DNA of 16,380 nt, from positions 1-16,380 of the forward strand of contig JAJVUU010000042.1 in assembly GCA_021621525.1 (NCBI GenBank), given 5' to 3'. The stretch comes from Caryophanales bacterium. GTDB taxonomy: Bacteria > Bacillota_I > Bacilli_A > RFN20 > CAG-288. The notes beneath the pieces were generated by a model that was not told the origin of the DNA, ran no database searches, and saw only the letters and a program-made list of their open reading frames with translations. The translations under genes and the position numbers were made by a program. Shown here one piece after another: positions 1 to 6,523 of this stretch (its first letter is position 1; every line of letters begins with the position of its first letter).

Positions 1-13
1 GGTCATCCCGTTC

Positions 14-28
14 AGTTTTCAAAGAGCG
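14..28 (-). promoter_or_regulatory. boxA-like antitermination motif in rRNA operon leader
   Basis: Read on the minus strand this is CGCTCTTTGAAAACT, very close to the boxA element that precedes 16S rRNA genes in Bacillota (TGYTCTTTGAAAACT type). It lies about 27 bases inside the transcript predicted from the promoter at 62-90, and reads toward the left edge, where a 16S rRNA gene is inferred just outside the window. The motif is seen; the rRNA operon is inference. Confidence 0.6.
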
Positions 29-37
29 ATCGTATCT

Positions 38-55
38 GCGCCTCATTTTTGGCGC
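38..55 (-). other. Hairpin at the 5' end of the rRNA leader
   Basis: GCGCC (38-42) and GGCGC (51-55) form a perfect 5-bp stem over an 8-base loop. It would sit at the very start of the transcript from the promoter at 62-90, ahead of the boxA-like motif. It may stabilise the leader 5' end; no T-tract follows, so it is not a terminator. Confidence 0.45.
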
Positions 56-61
56 TTGTTA

Positions 62-90
62 ATGATACTACTTCCTCGAGAAGATAGCAA
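62..90 (-). promoter_or_regulatory. Probable rRNA operon promoter
   Basis: On the minus strand a -35 TTGCTA (85-90) and a -10 TATCAT (62-67) are 17 bases apart, pointing left toward the boxA-like leader. Transcription would start near 55. The A+T-rich stretch from about 91 to 262 holds no gene I can support and may include upstream promoter elements; I see nothing else definite in it. Confidence 0.5.
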
Positions 91-262
91 GCATTTTTTG
101 AAGAATATTTCATTTTGGCTTTTTCACAATCATATCACCACATCTTTGTCAAATATGCATCTCATTAATTTTGCTTCATATTTCATGCCAATCTTTTGTC
201 CGATAGTATTGTTTTGGTTATCAATAAAATAAAATTCGAAGAACTCATTTATCAAATCAAAG

Positions 263-290
263 AAAAAAGTGCCCGGCAAAGGACACCTTT
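263..290 (-). terminator. Intrinsic terminator, probably the original ssrA terminator
   Basis: On the minus strand the stem GTGTCC (281-286) / GGGCAC (269-274), with one G-U pair, is followed directly by six T residues (263-268). Before the element inserted, this would have stood about 50 bases downstream of the tmRNA 3' end. It now lies downstream of the XRE repressor gene and could terminate that transcript instead. Confidence 0.65.
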
Positions 291-292
291 AG

Positions 293-330
293 AAGTGGTA
301 ACCATACATACATATATATAAATACCACTT
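293..330. repeat. 8-bp inverted repeat beside attL
   Basis: AAGTGGTA (293-300) and TACCACTT (323-330) are perfect inverted copies separated by 22 A+T-rich bases. The pair lies between the attachment site and the chromosomal terminator, so it was originally in the ssrA 3' flank. It could be an added hairpin of that terminator region; its function is unknown. Confidence 0.4.
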
Positions 331-340
331 GTAAATCTTA

Positions 341-358
341 CTGGTGGAGATGATGGGA
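341..358. repeat. attL: 18-bp duplicated ssrA 3' end
   Basis: CTGGTGGAGATGATGGGA is identical to 11105-11122, where it is the 3' end of the tmRNA gene including the CCA triplet (on the minus strand). The copies diverge at the next base on either side. This is the leftover core of integration and sets the left boundary of the element. Confidence 0.92.
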
Positions 359-371
359 AAGTTACCAAGGG

Positions 372-734
372 TCAGTTTTTCTTATTTTTATTAACTGACA
401 CGTTTACGGAATTATGGTCCCCAGTAATATTTATCGATGTGCCAGATACTCTTTTTTCTATTTTTTCAATGGCTAATTGTGCTTTTTCTAGGTTCTGTTT
501 TGCTTCGATTAAGGATTGATATTCGCTCTTGGAGATGGTTATACCTTCATCGTTTCCTATCAGATAATCGACAGAGCATTCTAGAATTGTTGAAATTCTT
601 TTAAGCGTTTCTAAATCCGGTTCTGATCTACCTTGTTCATAGTTATTTATTGTTCTGACAGCAAATCCTAGCTTGTTTGCAAGCTTTTCGGCTGTCATCC
701 CTTTGGCTTTTCGAGCTTGTTTTAGGTTGTTCAT
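372..734 (-). CDS. XRE-family repressor (probable lysogeny regulator)
   Basis: This 120-residue protein is a probable DNA-binding repressor of the rightward genes. Residues 1-60 form a classical Cro/C1-type domain: helix-turn-helix at about 13-34 (MTAEKLANKLGF then VRTINNYEQG), followed by the family pattern PDLETLKRIS and the closing VDYLIG. Residues 70-93 look like a short coiled coil (EAKQNLEKAQLAIEKIEKR), likely for dimerisation. The tail 98-120 alternates short hydrophobic and polar residues and ends lysine-rich. It is the only minus-strand gene of the element, divergent from the gene at 845 with 110 bases between them, as in many phage repressor/early-gene switches. It ends 14 bases from attL. 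The HTH assignment is secure; the lysogeny role is inferred from position. Confidence 0.85.
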   Translation of the reverse strand: MNNLKQARKAKGMTAEKLANKLGFAVRTINNYEQGRSEPDLETLKRISTILECSVDYLIGNDEGITISKSEYQSLIEAKQNLEKAQLAIEKIEKRVSGTSINITGDHNSVNVSVNKNKKN

Positions 735-741
735 TTTTTCT

Positions 742-761
742 AGTGTAACAAATCTTTGTAC
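742..761 (-). promoter_or_regulatory. Candidate -10 and operator of the repressor gene
   Basis: On the minus strand TACACT (742-747) could be the -10 box of the XRE gene; no good -35 is visible. Directly upstream sits a perfect palindrome, ACAAA (748-752) and TTTGT (755-759) around two bases, placed where a repressor would control its own transcription. Confidence 0.35.
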
Positions 762-767
762 TTTTTA

Positions 768-796
768 TTGACTTTTGGAAAGAAAATTTGTATTTT
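768..796 (+). promoter_or_regulatory. Rightward early promoter of the element
   Basis: A -35 TTGACT (768-773) and a -10 TATTTT (791-796) stand 17 bases apart, giving a start near 803, about 42 bases before the gene at 845. It is the only good promoter seen ahead of the rightward gene series and may drive much of the element. The nearby palindrome at 806-826 lies at its start point, suggesting repression. Confidence 0.5.
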
Positions 797-805
797 CTTT
801 TTAAA

Positions 806-826
806 GGTACTTAGAAACTTAGTACC
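806..826. promoter_or_regulatory. 21-bp palindromic operator candidate
   Basis: GGTACT (806-811) and AGTACC (821-826) are perfect inverted copies, with further pairing of AG (813-814) to CT (818-819) around AAA; only one position mismatches. It overlaps the predicted transcription start of the rightward promoter. The most natural binder is the divergent XRE protein. The GTACTT half-site recurs at 758-763 beside the repressor's own promoter. Confidence 0.5.
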
Positions 827-844
827 TGGAAAGGATGCACAGAG

Positions 845-1378
845 ATGCAGAACAACAATCAGAGGGAAGAAGCCGGTACGAGGAAGTTCAGTGAGATGAC
901 CCTGGAGGAGATCCGCGGTCTCATGAAGGCAAAGGTGACCCTCACCCAGCAGGTGAGCAGGTACAGTGGTGTCACCTCCTTTAATGCCCGCATCGATTTC
1001 GGGGGCGGTTTGGTGTGCTCTGTCGACAGGGACCAGTTCTCCATGTCCATTTACAATCTTCTGGTCACGGTCTACCACCGCGAACAGCTGGCACAGAGAG
1101 GACCCGTGGAGCTGATGATGCCCTGCGTGGTCTACAAGGGCTCCATGGTACGCGACGACGGACAGAAGTGGGATTACTACTCCTATGATGTTCTGGCATA
1201 CCGCGATGCAGAGGGCGAGATCATCCATTTCACCGGTTTCTTCGACAGGAGTCAGAAGATGTTCATCAGATACAGGAAGATGGACGATGCCCTCCATGTC
1301 GTCGACCGCGGTGTCACCGACAGGTCCGTCATTCCCGAGGATATCTTTTCCGATACCTTCGTCAACCATGCGGAATAG
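845..1378 (+). CDS. Hypothetical protein, first rightward gene of the element
   Basis: I do not recognise this 177-residue protein. It has no signal peptide or membrane segment. The N-terminal 35 residues are charged and probably helical (MTLEEIRGLMKAKVTLTQQV). The rest is rich in alternating hydrophobic/polar stretches (ARIDFGGGLVCSV, ELMMPCVVYKG, YYSYDVLAYRD, IIHFTGFFDR) and looks like a beta-rich cytoplasmic fold. The start ATG has GGAAAGGA (828-835) nine bases upstream. As the first gene behind the repressed promoter it may be an early function; a single-stranded DNA-binding role would suit a filamentous phage but is only a guess from position and predicted fold. Confidence 0.75.
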   Translation: MQNNNQREEAGTRKFSEMTLEEIRGLMKAKVTLTQQVSRYSGVTSFNARIDFGGGLVCSVDRDQFSMSIYNLLVTVYHREQLAQRGPVELMMPCVVYKGSMVRDDGQKWDYYSYDVLAYRDAEGEIIHFTGFFDRSQKMFIRYRKMDDALHVVDRGVTDRSVIPEDIFSDTFVNHAE

Positions 1379-1392
1379 ATGATTTCCTTCCG

Positions 1393-1420
1393 GTCCGGGG
1401 TTTCCCTCCTTTCCCCGGAC
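1393..1420 (+). other. Stem-loop downstream of the first rightward gene
   Basis: GTCCGGGG (1393-1400) and CCCCGGAC (1413-1420) form a perfect 8-bp G+C stem over a 12-base pyrimidine loop, starting 14 bases after the stop codon at 1376-1378. No T-tract follows, so it is more likely an mRNA-stabilising or attenuating structure than a strong terminator. Confidence 0.5.
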
Positions 1421-1423
1421 GAT

Positions 1424-1479
1424 CTGACGGGGAGGCAATAGACTGCATCCGCTATTGCCTTCTCTTGTCTCTCCGTCAG
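1424..1479 (+). other. Nested stem-loop before a small gene
   Basis: CTGACGGGGA (1424-1433) pairs with TCTCCGTCAG (1470-1479, one G-U pair). Inside it GGCAATAG (1434-1441) pairs perfectly with CTATTGCC (1452-1459) over a 10-base loop, leaving a 10-base pyrimidine bulge at 1460-1469. It ends 11 bases before the ribosome binding site of the next gene. It may regulate that gene's translation or be a stable RNA; no known riboswitch class is recognised. Confidence 0.45.
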
Positions 1480-1505
1480 GTCGCAGTACCGGAGGAGGAT
1501 GGGAT

Positions 1506-1700
1506 ATGCCATATGTCGATGAGGGTAGGATCCGTAAGTTCGTGCGGAGGAAGCATGCCAGGAAGGCATCATCCGTCCGCTTGGTCAACAAGGAGGTAAT
1601 CATGGTGACTTTCCGCGATGGGACAAGGCAGCATTACTGGAACAACAGCTACAACTACGGTGTCCTGAGCGGACTGAGAGTTCCGTTCTACAGAAAGTAG
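1506..1700 (+). CDS. Small basic hypothetical protein
   Basis: A 64-residue protein of unknown function. I chose ATG 1506 because GGAGGAGG (1491-1498) stands seven bases upstream; the frame is open further left but without a better start. Residues 9-22 are strongly basic (RKFVRRKHARKA), suggesting nucleic-acid contact. The remainder looks like two or three beta strands (VIMVTFRDGTRQHYW, YNYGVLSGLRVPFYRK) with several aromatic residues. It has no membrane segment, so it is not a coat protein. Its size and charge would suit a small DNA-binding protein or a regulator; this is inference only. Confidence 0.65.
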   Translation: MPYVDEGRIRKFVRRKHARKASSVRLVNKEVIMVTFRDGTRQHYWNNSYNYGVLSGLRVPFYRK

Positions 1701-1750
1701 TTTTCGTGTTGTTCTGTTTTTTTGGTTTTATTGAAAGGAAAATGATTCAT

Positions 1751-3844
1751 ATGAAAAAGAAGACTAAGTTGTTTATCTGGCTGTCATCCGCATTCATGAT
1801 TGGCGGAGCTGCCGGTGTCGGTGTAGGTTATGGCATCTGGGGTTCCAAGGGGAACGATGCCGGAACGTCTGAGACGGTTCCCCAGGATGATGTCGGTGTG
1901 GTTTCCGGAGATTCCCTCAAGCCTGCTTTTAAGTTTGGATTGGGTAATCCAGTGAAGAAGGCGTATTCCGGAAGCGATGCCGATCTTCTTACGATTCCTA
2001 CAACTGTGAGTGCTTATAACACCTCTTATATGTCCGGTACCTCCAGCTACAACGGAGCCACCGGAAAATACAGCTTCAATACCAACGGTGTCCTTCTGAA
2101 GGCAAACCGCCACAGAACCTCCTATGGTTCCCAGGAGACCACCACCAGCTATTATGAATCTAATCTTACCGCCTTCGTCAAGAAGATCAACGATGAGGTC
2201 TCCGCCAATGCAAAGCTCCGTAAGATTGCCATCATCGGTGCGGAGTATTATGACTTCTCCACCAGTTCCGGCAGTGTTTCGACCAAGGCCGAGGGTTTCC
2301 GCGGTGTCGCTTCCGACAAGAAGAATGACAATGCCGTCACCGGTGGCTATTCCGTCGTGATCCTTGACATCTCCGATGTTTCTACCGTTTCCGCATTGAA
2401 GAAGAACGTTCTTACAAAAATATCCGGCGGTCCTGCCGGTGATGCCGTCAATACCTCCGGTTATGATTTCTATGTCGGTATCGGATTCAAGCTTCTTGAA
2501 TATAAGAACTCCCTTACGGATGGGGTGACCAAGGATATCTATGTCGATTGTGACAAGAATTATTCCAAGGAAACCATCATCTCCTCCATCTCCGCGAAGG
2601 ATCTCTTCGGCAAGGATGTCCCTGTGACCGTCACTGAAGGACTGGATGCCTTCACTCCGCAGACCATCGGTGTCTATACTCTCAAGCTGAAGGGAACCGA
2701 TTCCTACGGCCAGTCCGCCACTGCGACTCTTATTGTCCATATCGTGGATTATGTGGCCCCGGCAGTCACTCAGGCAAAGCAGCTGACCTTCGCCGCTGAC
2801 AAGGGTCAGAGTCTCAAGTATGCCGATCTGGGTACTTATATCTCCGTCACCGACAACGGAACTTCCCATGGTTCCTCCCTGACTGTCACTTATACTTATG
2901 ACGGTGCCACGATGGATTCCACCTGGGTGAAGACCTTCCTTGCCGCCGACTATGGAACACATAGCATCAAGGTCGTTGCAAGGGATGGTTCCGGCAACCA
3001 GACCGAGAAGACATTCACTCTGAAGGTGAACGACGGAACTGCTCCCGTAATCTCCCGCCGTGACGGTCAGGCCGTCAGTTCAAGGATCACGGTTGGTGTC
3101 TCCAAGACCTTTGCGACCTCCCTCTCTGACATCCTGCAGATGTATAAAGCCGTTGATAACGTCGATGGCGACGTTTCCGGCTCTCTGGCAGGCGTTGCGG
3201 ATGCCGACAGGAACTTCTTTACCAGCAACCATAAGGTCGGTAATTATACCCTGAATATCACTGCCAAGGACAAGGACAACAATATCGCAACCCTTGCCAT
3301 TCCTGTCACTGTCAGTGCGGATATGCCGCCTGTATTCCTTATCTCTGATACGTTGGTTTATACAGATACCGCCACTCCCTTGACTACCGCTGCAATCAAC
3401 AAAGTCATTGCCAACGGAGTACTGGCAGACAAGACCCTGACTTCCCTGAATGTCGATGCATCTGATTACATCGGTCATGAGGAGGAGGCAGGAACCTATA
3501 CCGTCACCTATGACTATACTGAAAGCACCGGTGTCAAGTCCGCCAGAAGGTTCAACGCCGAGACTTCCGATGTCAAGTCCGGTTCCCTCGATATCATCGT
3601 CAAGGAAGCCTCCAAGACTGATGAAGATGATGACAAGGAAGACAATTGGTTTGTCAGATTCTTCAAGGCTATCGGAGAGTTCTTCGAGAAGCTTGGGAAC
3701 TGGTTCCGTGGTGTCTTCACAAAAGGCAAGTTCGACTGCGGCATCACTAACGAGGAGTGGAACCTGAGATTTCCTCCCAAAGACGGTAACACGGTCGCTC
3801 CTGGGAACACAGACAATCCGTCCGTTTCTCAGGGTCAGGAATAG
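1751..3844 (+). CDS. Large exported protein with tandem Ig-like domains
   Basis: A 697-residue exported protein. It begins MKKKTK followed by a hydrophobic segment (about 7-30, FIWLSSAFMIGG then glycine-rich), a signal peptide or uncleaved anchor. About 35-255 is Ser/Thr/Tyr-rich with no recognised fold. Three Ig-like repeats follow (about 262-333, 335-426, 427-522); they share the pattern of an APV(I/T) start, a central aspartate-rich turn (VDNVDGDV in the third) and a closing GxYTLxxxAxDxxxN strand, as in DUF5011/HYR-type bacterial Ig domains. A less clear beta domain spans 524-615. After an acidic linker, 632-656 is an aromatic amphipathic helix, then a Pro/Asn/Ser-rich tail. No LPXTG motif is seen. 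It may be an adsorption or virion-tip protein, or a host-surface protein. ATG 1751 is chosen for its typical signal start; ATG 1742 lies nearer the GAAAGGA at 1732-1739. Confidence 0.75.
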   Translation: MKKKTKLFIWLSSAFMIGGAAGVGVGYGIWGSKGNDAGTSETVPQDDVGVVSGDSLKPAFKFGLGNPVKKAYSGSDADLLTIPTTVSAYNTSYMSGTSSYNGATGKYSFNTNGVLLKANRHRTSYGSQETTTSYYESNLTAFVKKINDEVSANAKLRKIAIIGAEYYDFSTSSGSVSTKAEGFRGVASDKKNDNAVTGGYSVVILDISDVSTVSALKKNVLTKISGGPAGDAVNTSGYDFYVGIGFKLLEYKNSLTDGVTKDIYVDCDKNYSKETIISSISAKDLFGKDVPVTVTEGLDAFTPQTIGVYTLKLKGTDSYGQSATATLIVHIVDYVAPAVTQAKQLTFAADKGQSLKYADLGTYISVTDNGTSHGSSLTVTYTYDGATMDSTWVKTFLAADYGTHSIKVVARDGSGNQTEKTFTLKVNDGTAPVISRRDGQAVSSRITVGVSKTFATSLSDILQMYKAVDNVDGDVSGSLAGVADADRNFFTSNHKVGNYTLNITAKDKDNNIATLAIPVTVSADMPPVFLISDTLVYTDTATPLTTAAINKVIANGVLADKTLTSLNVDASDYIGHEEEAGTYTVTYDYTESTGVKSARRFNAETSDVKSGSLDIIVKEASKTDEDDDKEDNWFVRFFKAIGEFFEKLGNWFRGVFTKGKFDCGITNEEWNLRFPPKDGNTVAPGNTDNPSVSQGQE

Positions 3845-3854
3845 AAAAGGGGAA

Positions 3855-3880
3855 AGGGAGCATCGCAATGAGTGCTCCCT
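3855..3880 (+). promoter_or_regulatory. Hairpin and minigene in the lipoprotein leader
   Basis: AGGGAGCA (3855-3862) and TGCTCCCT (3873-3880) form a perfect 8-bp stem over 10 bases. The purine-rich GGGGAAAGGGAG (3849-3860) looks like a Shine-Dalgarno sequence for ATG 3868, which opens a four-codon frame (Met-Ser-Ala-Pro, stop 3880-3882) only nine bases before the lipoprotein ATG. The arrangement suggests translational coupling or attenuation rather than a terminator. Confidence 0.4.
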
Positions 3881-3891
3881 GATCTTGAAAT

Positions 3892-4428
3892 ATGAAGAAA
3901 AGAAAAATTGCTTTGTTCCTTGCTATGCTGTTGCCTTTCCTTGCTTCCTGTTCCCTGAATGATGCCGTCAAGAAGGTGGAGGATCCATCGAAGCTCTATC
4001 TAGGTTCCTATCCAACCGTCAGGGACAGCAATGGAAGCACCTATAGCTATCATCTCTATCTTCGTTTTTCCAAAGAGTATGAAGAGGATGCCTTCACATT
4101 TGACTGCTCCATCAATCTGGGGACGGACACCACTCTTGTCACGTCTGGCTTCGGAGAGGAAGCGCCCCGTTTTGTCGATGTCTGCTCCGTCTTTTCCCAG
4201 AGGACATCCGGTCAGGAATTGAGCGACTACTTTGCCGATGGAGGTTTTCTGGAATATTGGACAGGGTATGACACAACTCAGGAAAGCATCCGTTCTGCCA
4301 AATCCTATTGTATCAAGACGGGAAAGGTCATCTCCCTGTCGGCTATTGCCGAACAGGGCGAGACCCTCCAGACCAAGGAAGCGGGTTGCTATAAGGATGA
4401 AATCGAATGGAGGTTCTGGAAATGGTAA
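3892..4428 (+). CDS. Lipoprotein of unknown function
   Basis: A 178-residue lipoprotein. The N-terminus is a standard lipoprotein signal: KKRK, hydrophobic IALFLAMLLPF, then lipobox LASC with the modified cysteine at residue 20. The mature part (about 158 residues) has no family I recognise; it is rich in aromatic residues and has four further cysteines. It opens with the segment KLYLGSYPTVRD and ends EWRFWKW. No Shine-Dalgarno sequence lies at a normal distance, so expression may depend on the upstream minigene. Its stop overlaps the next gene's start (ATGGTAA at 4422-4428), indicating coupled translation. In a prophage such a surface lipoprotein could block superinfection or sit in the assembly site at the membrane; neither is shown by the sequence. 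Confidence 0.8.
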   Translation: MKKRKIALFLAMLLPFLASCSLNDAVKKVEDPSKLYLGSYPTVRDSNGSTYSYHLYLRFSKEYEEDAFTFDCSINLGTDTTLVTSGFGEEAPRFVDVCSVFSQRTSGQELSDYFADGGFLEYWTGYDTTQESIRSAKSYCIKTGKVISLSAIAEQGETLQTKEAGCYKDEIEWRFWKW

Positions 4429-6077
4429 AGACAATGAAGTTGGGAGTCGTTCTGGGACTTCTTATCGGTACTCCGGCATCGAATATTGCCTATGCCAATT
4501 CCTATAGCAACATTTATGACCCTCTTACCTACAATGTCGTATATGATCTGAAGGCCCTGTATGGAGATAGTGACGGAGATGGGGTGCTTTCAAAGGAGGA
4601 ATACGAAGCCTTTGATGTCGATTCCCTTCTCACCAACAAAGACAGGTCTTTCTGTTATCTCGGAAGTAACCCTGTCGATGATACGCACATGGTCTTCTAT
4701 CTCTACAGCCAATCTGATTTCAGCAACAACGAATCCTTTTACCTCACCTTCAATAATTCCATGACTCAGAAAGGGGATGGCACCTATGAAGGGGAATCCA
4801 TCAGAAGCTCGGCTTCTCTTTCGAACACCTATTCTGATGGCTCTGGTTTGTTTTACAAGTTCGTCATCAACGACTATGTTCCGGTTTCCTCCGATGGTGA
4901 TATGAGGTTCAAGCCAGAGCAATTCTTCACCGCCGGTGCCCAGGGGCCGACTCTTCAGAAGGTCATCGATGGTTCGGAGCTGTTCTATAACGGATATGGA
5001 AAGGATGCCGTCTCCACCTATTTCTCAGATAAGGTCTACTCTATCAATGGAGAGGTGGATTTGCTTCTTGCCGCTGAACAGCAGATTTCCATTGAGAAAA
5101 CGTTCTTCTTCATTCCGTTTGATCAGACCACTTCTCTGGTCACCGCCAAAGAAGTCCCTTATTTCTTCTTCGATTTCGACGACAAGGATTTTCAGGTAGA
5201 TGACATCAAGAGCGTGACATGGCAGTGCTATGTCCGGACCTTTACCCAGAAGCATTACTATGTCGATACCTTTGGTACCGGGACAGGTGGGTCGTTTACT
5301 CCTGCTGATGGTTTTGTGGGAATCTATTCAGGAAAATACGATGATGAGCAGAGCTCCTTGCAGTTCTTGAACGAGACCAAGACCAATGTCAGTGGATCCG
5401 GCAAAGAGTATTTTGTCGAATGGAAGGATACCGTTACTCAGGTCGGCTCTGATACTTTCTATCAGAAGACCACCCCGGCAGGATATACCACTATCACGCA
5501 GACCGACACCCTGAAGGGTTGGAAGAAACACGAGTCCATTGTCCGCCAGTATTCCCTTCCCAATATCATAAAAATGGCTGATGTCGATACCGAGTTTTCT
5601 TCTGATGATGCGACAGGCCTGAAGGAATTCCTTAAGGCATCCGACCATACCAAGTACTCCTGGGCATATGCTCTTCAATCTGATGACTGGACAAGAACAT
5701 GTGAAGGTCAGCAGAAGTATGAAGGCATATATCTCCATTATCGGGCAGATCAAATACATTCGAATGCTTTGTTCAGCACTACCACGACATGTCATCAGCC
5801 GGTCAACAGTTCCATTGTCACGCTTTCCATGACGGTCCTGAGCCAGGAAAAGACTTATGACATATCTGTCATGCATAGGTCTAAATCTGTACGAAACGTC
5901 TATATGATTGGTCTTCCGGCTCCGTCCATCATGGAATTCTATATCAACGATATCTCCGTGGCTCTGAGAAAGTATCGCTGGCTTGTCTGGGTTGCCCTCG
6001 GTGTAATCGCCCTTCTTGTCATCGGCCTTGTTGTCCGTCTCTTCAGATGGGTAAGAGGCGGTTCCTCCAGGAGGTGA
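4422..6077 (+). CDS. Exported, C-terminally anchored protein with EF-hand-like loop
   Basis: A 551-residue protein with a signal peptide (about 6-26, ending near IAYANS) and one C-terminal membrane segment (about 520-538, VWVALGVIALLVIGLVV) followed by a short basic tail ending SSRR. Such topology (secreted domain, C-terminal anchor, basic inner tail) is that of the pIII-type minor coat protein of filamentous phages, and of ordinary surface proteins. Residues 49-60 (DSDGDGVLSKEE) fit the EF-hand calcium loop: Asp at 1, 3 and 5, Gly at 6, Leu at 8, Glu at 12. Residues 120-500 are beta-rich, aromatic and unrecognised. I chose ATG 4422 because GGAGG (4409-4413) lies eight bases upstream; an in-frame ATG at 4407 has no such site. 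It overlaps the lipoprotein stop and is followed at once by the next gene. Confidence 0.8.
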   Translation: MVKTMKLGVVLGLLIGTPASNIAYANSYSNIYDPLTYNVVYDLKALYGDSDGDGVLSKEEYEAFDVDSLLTNKDRSFCYLGSNPVDDTHMVFYLYSQSDFSNNESFYLTFNNSMTQKGDGTYEGESIRSSASLSNTYSDGSGLFYKFVINDYVPVSSDGDMRFKPEQFFTAGAQGPTLQKVIDGSELFYNGYGKDAVSTYFSDKVYSINGEVDLLLAAEQQISIEKTFFFIPFDQTTSLVTAKEVPYFFFDFDDKDFQVDDIKSVTWQCYVRTFTQKHYYVDTFGTGTGGSFTPADGFVGIYSGKYDDEQSSLQFLNETKTNVSGSGKEYFVEWKDTVTQVGSDTFYQKTTPAGYTTITQTDTLKGWKKHESIVRQYSLPNIIKMADVDTEFSSDDATGLKEFLKASDHTKYSWAYALQSDDWTRTCEGQQKYEGIYLHYRADQIHSNALFSTTTTCHQPVNSSIVTLSMTVLSQEKTYDISVMHRSKSVRNVYMIGLPAPSIMEFYINDISVALRKYRWLVWVALGVIALLVIGLVVRLFRWVRGGSSRR

Positions 6078-6081
6078 AGAT

Positions 6082-6432
6082 ATGAAAATGGTCAATCTTC
6101 GGGGAGTCTATCATCTTCCTTATGGATCTGGATACGGGAAAATCGACGGTCATGATGTCGTCGTTCTCCGTCAGTCGAAGAGGACGAAGAAATACAAGGT
6201 CGCATCGATCACCAGTCTTGAGTATCAAAACAGAATTACACATCAAATGCAATATCGCTTTTCTGCCCTGGATAGAGTTAAGAAAGATCTTCTTACGCCT
6301 GTTCCCGTGAAGGAGCTCGGTACGCAACACTGGTCCGGACTCGATCATCGGTATGTATACGTCAGCGCCTCGTCGCTCCGTCCTGCAAAAATTGCAAAGG
6401 CCAAGTTCGTAAAGAGTAAGTTTCTGAAATAA
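6082..6432 (+). CDS. Small basic protein of unknown function
   Basis: A 116-residue, strongly basic protein with no signal peptide or membrane segment. Translation starts at ATG 6082 with a perfect AGGAGGTGA (6069-6077) that overlaps the stop codon of the preceding gene, so the two are coupled. The first half looks like a small beta barrel (HDVVVLRQSKRTKKYKVASITSLE), followed by a conserved-looking loop (LTPVPVKELGTQHWSGLDHR) and a lysine-rich C-terminus (KIAKAKFVKSKFLK). The strand pattern faintly recalls PemK/MazF-type folds, but I cannot assign a family. Placed between anchored proteins and small membrane proteins, it could bind DNA during assembly; that is speculation. Confidence 0.7.
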   Translation: MKMVNLRGVYHLPYGSGYGKIDGHDVVVLRQSKRTKKYKVASITSLEYQNRITHQMQYRFSALDRVKKDLLTPVPVKELGTQHWSGLDHRYVYVSASSLRPAKIAKAKFVKSKFLK

Positions 6433-6437
6433 AAACT

Positions 6438-6459
6438 CCCAGACCGGTGAAGGTCTGGG
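6438..6459 (-). terminator. Hairpin with T-tract on the minus strand
   Basis: CCCAGACC (6438-6445) and GGTCTGGG (6452-6459) form a perfect 8-bp stem over six bases, six bases after a stop codon. On the plus strand no T-tract follows, but on the minus strand the stem is followed by AGTTTTT (6431-6437). It would therefore stop antisense transcription best, and on the sense strand may protect or attenuate the mRNA between two gene blocks. Confidence 0.5.
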
Positions 6460-6523
6460 GCATATAGCCATGAGGCTTATCTTTATCTTACTCTTTCAGT
6501 TTCTGTATTTCAAGGAGGTGTCT

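Noticed and set aside
148..167. TTGACA (minus strand 148-153) as a second rRNA promoter
   Set aside because: The only -10-like hexamer nearby (TATGAT) is 12 bases away, too close for a normal promoter.
740..1603. Long minus-strand open frame of 287 codons
   Set aside because: It runs antisense across two plus-strand genes with good ribosome sites and across structured non-coding DNA; its product has no recognisable domain and shows typical antisense composition.
1784..2962. Minus-strand open frame of 392 codons
   Set aside because: Antisense to the Ig-domain protein; rich in Gly, Ile and Asp as expected from reverse reading of that coding strand, with no ribosome site or motif.
5328..6095. 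Minus-strand open frame of 255 codons
   Set aside because: Antisense shadow of the anchored EF-hand-like protein, without ribosome site or domain.
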